From Ardenticatenales bacterium (GTDB lineage: Bacteria > Chloroflexota > Anaerolineae > Ardenticatenales > Ardenticatenaceae): DNA of 15,705 bases. Position numbers and translations under genes: made by a program. Shown here piece after piece: positions 13,942 through 15,705 of the stretch (positions are counted from its first letter, which is position 1; the number at the start of each line of letters is the position of its first letter). Where the stretch lies: the NCBI GenBank assembly GCA_013812995.1, contig JACCSL010000950.1, forward strand, positions 1 to 15,705, read 5' to 3'. Under the pieces are notes generated by a model. It was not told where the DNA came from, searched no databases, and saw only the letters and a list, made by a program, of their open reading frames with translations.

Positions 13942-15147
13942 TCAGGCCACGGATAGGGCGAATGCCCCCAACACCTTCCTCATCGCCGTAATAACATCCT
14001 CGACATCCGCATCACTCATTCTGGGGAATATAGGCAGCGAAAGAATCTCCTCGTAGGCAGCCTCGGCCACCGGGCAGAGGCCCGGACCCGTGCCGAAGTG
14101 CTCGCGGTAGAAGGGGTGCAGGTGGACCGGGACGTAGTGCACATTGACGCCGATGCCCTCCGCTCGCAGAGCCGCGAAGCAGTCGGCGCGCGTGGCGGAG
14201 AGCCGCGACAGCTCCAGCCGTACCACATAAAGATGATAGGCGTGCGAGACGTCGATTCTCGCCCCGAGTGGGCGAATCGCTGCCATCTCCCCAAAGGCCG
14301 CATCGTAGCGGCGGGCAATGGCCTGGCGGCGCTCCAGCCAGGCGGGTAGATCGCGGAGCTGGTTGATGCCCAGCGCGCACTGTAGGTCAGTCAGGCGGTA
14401 GTTGTAGCCCAGATCAACCATCTCGTAAAACCAGGATCCCTTTTGTTCGCGCTCCCGGTGGTCACTCGTGATACCATGATTTCGGAAGAGCCGCATCTTC
14501 TGTGCCAGCACCGGGTCATTCGTGGTAATCATCCCGCCCTCGCCCGTGGTGATATGTTTCACCGGATGAAAGCTGAAGGCGCTCAGGTCGGCCAGGGTGC
14601 CAACCGCCGCTCCGCGATAGCGCGCGCCCAGTGCATGGCAACTATCCGCGAGAATCGCCAGGTCATGCTTTGCGGCAATGATAGAGAGCGCATCGTAATC
14701 ACAGGGCTGCCCGGCGTAATCCACCGCCACGATGGCGCGGGTGCGGGGCGTAATTTTGGCCTCCACCTGTGCCGGGTCCAGTAGCAGCGTGTCCGCTTCC
14801 ACATCGGCAAAGACGGGCGTACCGCCCTGGTAGATGACCGCGTTGGCCGAGGCCGCAAAGGTCATGGGCGGAACGATGACCTCATCGCCCGGCCCGATGC
14901 CCAGGGCATAGATGGCCGCGTGGAGCGCCGCTGTCCCATTGCTGACCGCCACCGCCTCGCGCGCGCCCACAAAATCAGCCACAGCGCGCTCGAACTCCGC
15001 CACTTTGGGGCCTGTGGTGAGCCAGTCGGACTGTAGCACCTCTGTCACGACGCGGATATCTTCCTCGTCCACCCACTGACGACCGTAGGGCAGCAGATTG
15101 GGGCGCACGGGCGTGCCGCCCTGGATCGCGAGCTTGCTGGAGTCCAT
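13942..15147 (-). CDS. pseC: UDP-4-amino-4,6-dideoxy-N-acetyl-beta-L-altrosamine transaminase
   Basis: 401 residues from an ATG at 15147, directly after the pseB stop (TAGATG). PseC is a PLP enzyme of the DegT/DnrJ/EryC1/StrS family that aminates C4 of the 4-keto sugar made by PseB, using glutamate. The substrate loop SDWLTTGPKVAEFE is at 40-53, the cofactor-binding SNGTAALHAA at 69-78, D168 in ILADSCHALGA, and the Schiff-base lysine K197 in SFHPVKHITTGEGG. GYNYRLTDLQCALG at 247-260 and VHYVPVHLHPFY near the C-terminus complete the family pattern. The TTGEGG and SCHALGA wording matches PseC. Length is normal. Cytosolic, in operon with pseB. Confidence 0.95.
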   Translation of the reverse strand: MDSSKLAIQGGTPVRPNLLPYGRQWVDEEDIRVVTEVLQSDWLTTGPKVAEFERAVADFVGAREAVAVSNGTAALHAAIYALGIGPGDEVIVPPMTFAASANAVIYQGGTPVFADVEADTLLLDPAQVEAKITPRTRAIVAVDYAGQPCDYDALSIIAAKHDLAILADSCHALGARYRGAAVGTLADLSAFSFHPVKHITTGEGGMITTNDPVLAQKMRLFRNHGITSDHREREQKGSWFYEMVDLGYNYRLTDLQCALGINQLRDLPAWLERRQAIARRYDAAFGEMAAIRPLGARIDVSHAYHLYVVRLELSRLSATRADCFAALRAEGIGVNVHYVPVHLHPFYREHFGTGPGLCPVAEAAYEEILSLPIFPRMSDADVEDVITAMRKVLGAFALSVA

Positions 15148-15705
15148 CTACGCCGTCCCGATCAACTGCTGGAGCGCCTCGACGCTCAACCACTCGGGGT
15201 TATTGTCGCTGGCATAGCGGAAGTCCTCCGGCACCGGGCGAGCCTCTGGCAGGCTCTGCATGGACCACCAGGGGTAGGTGGGCTGCACGATGTACATGCC
15301 TTCCAGTGCTATCGTCTGGCGCGCCTCGTCTTCCGACACCAGAACCTCATGGAGCTTCTCGCCGGGGCGAATGCCAATCGGCTCGATCTCGCACTCCGGG
15401 GCAATGGCTTTGGCCAGATCCATGATATTCATGCTGGGAATCTTTGGGATAAAGATCTCCCCGCCCTGCATCTGGTCGATACAGCGAATCACGAAATGGA
15501 CCGCCTGCTCCAGGGTGAGCCAGAAGCGTGTCATGCGTGGGTCCGTGATGGTGATGCGCCCGCGCTGCCGCTGCTCCCGGAAGAGCGGGATGACACTGCC
15601 CCGGCTGCCCACGACATTGCCGTAGCGGACGCTGCTGAAGCGCGTCCCATCCTGGCCGGAATACGAGTTGCTCTGCGTGACGAGCTTCTCCGCGCAGAGC
15701 TTGGT
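15148..15705 (-). CDS. pseB: UDP-N-acetylglucosamine 4,6-dehydratase (inverting), 5' part outside the window
   Basis: The frame is open from the right edge (first codon ACC at 15705) to a TAG at 15148: 185 residues of the C-terminal part. The first visible residues are TKLCAEKL, the end of the SDR YxxxK catalytic segment (the tyrosine is off the edge). SSVRYGNVVGSRGSVIP follows, typical of PseB, then ITDPRMTRFWLTLEQAVHFV and PIGIRPGEKLHEVLVSEDEA, both hallmarks of the inverting dehydratase family. PseB starts the pathway by converting UDP-GlcNAc to the 4-keto-6-deoxy-L-arabino sugar. An internal ATG at 15612 opens a shorter frame, but it lies inside the conserved domain and is not the start. 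pseC follows without spacing. Confidence 0.94.
   Translation of the reverse strand, partial: TKLCAEKLVTQSNSYSGQDGTRFSSVRYGNVVGSRGSVIPLFREQRQRGRITITDPRMTRFWLTLEQAVHFVIRCIDQMQGGEIFIPKIPSMNIMDLAKAIAPECEIEPIGIRPGEKLHEVLVSEDEARQTIALEGMYIVQPTYPWWSMQSLPEARPVPEDFRYASDNNPEWLSVEALQQLIGTA

Noticed and set aside
15148..15612. pseB starting at the internal ATG at 15612
   Set aside because: The frame stays open to the right edge and the upstream codons encode conserved SDR sequence, including the end of the YxxxK segment.
10012..15705. Legionaminic or sialic acid pathway
   Set aside because: The hydrolase is PseG-type, not a NeuC/LegG-type hydrolysing epimerase, and PseC and PseI motifs match the pseudaminic branch.

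Overview
The window is a GC-rich stretch in which every supportable gene lies on the minus strand, so transcription runs from right (15705) to left (1). Gene content suggests a bacterium, probably Chloroflexota. Three things point there: a MoxR / DUF58 / DUF4129 membrane module, an A/T-rich heptamer repeat (AAAACGT) in the one real intergenic gap, and a nonulosonate pathway without recognisable lipopolysaccharide-core genes. This assignment is an inference and only moderately secure.

Region A (15705 to about 10012) is a pseudaminic acid (Pse) biosynthesis operon. Its order is pseB (5' end outside the window), pseC, a Pse-associated methyltransferase, an SpsF-type cytidylyltransferase, a two-domain protein joining the PseG hydrolase to a PseH-like GNAT acetyltransferase, and pseI. 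Together these cover every step from UDP-GlcNAc to CMP-pseudaminic acid. The cytidylyltransferase is of the SpsF family rather than classical PseF, and two enzymes are fused into one chain.

Region B (10011 to 5100) continues without a gap into five glycan-assembly genes: an unrecognised 327-residue protein that may be a glycosyltransferase, an FkbM/methyltransferase-like protein, an SDR nucleotide-sugar epimerase/dehydratase, a GT4-like glycosyltransferase and a GT2 glycosyltransferase. Junctions from pseB to the GT2 gene range from a 16-nt overlap to a 17-nt gap, as in one long operon. The likely job of A plus B is to make CMP-Pse and build a Pse-containing glycan on a surface protein or polysaccharide. 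No acceptor gene is visible.

Region C (5099 to 4976) is the only real intergenic space. It holds tandem AAAACGT heptamers and an inverted partner that can fold as a two-part hairpin in the minus-strand transcript, which may separate two transcription units.

Region D (4975 to 1) is a MoxR AAA+ ATPase, a small unknown acidic-tailed protein, a DUF58 protein, a multi-pass membrane protein with a C-terminal DUF4129 domain, and a second multi-pass membrane protein that runs off the left edge. Such modules are thought to act in envelope-associated complex assembly or protein maturation.

The most interesting points are the PseG-PseH fusion, the SpsF-for-PseF replacement, the orphan 327-residue protein as a candidate Pse transferase, a G7 tract at the junction of two genes where a -1 shift would fuse their frames, and the heptamer/hairpin element.
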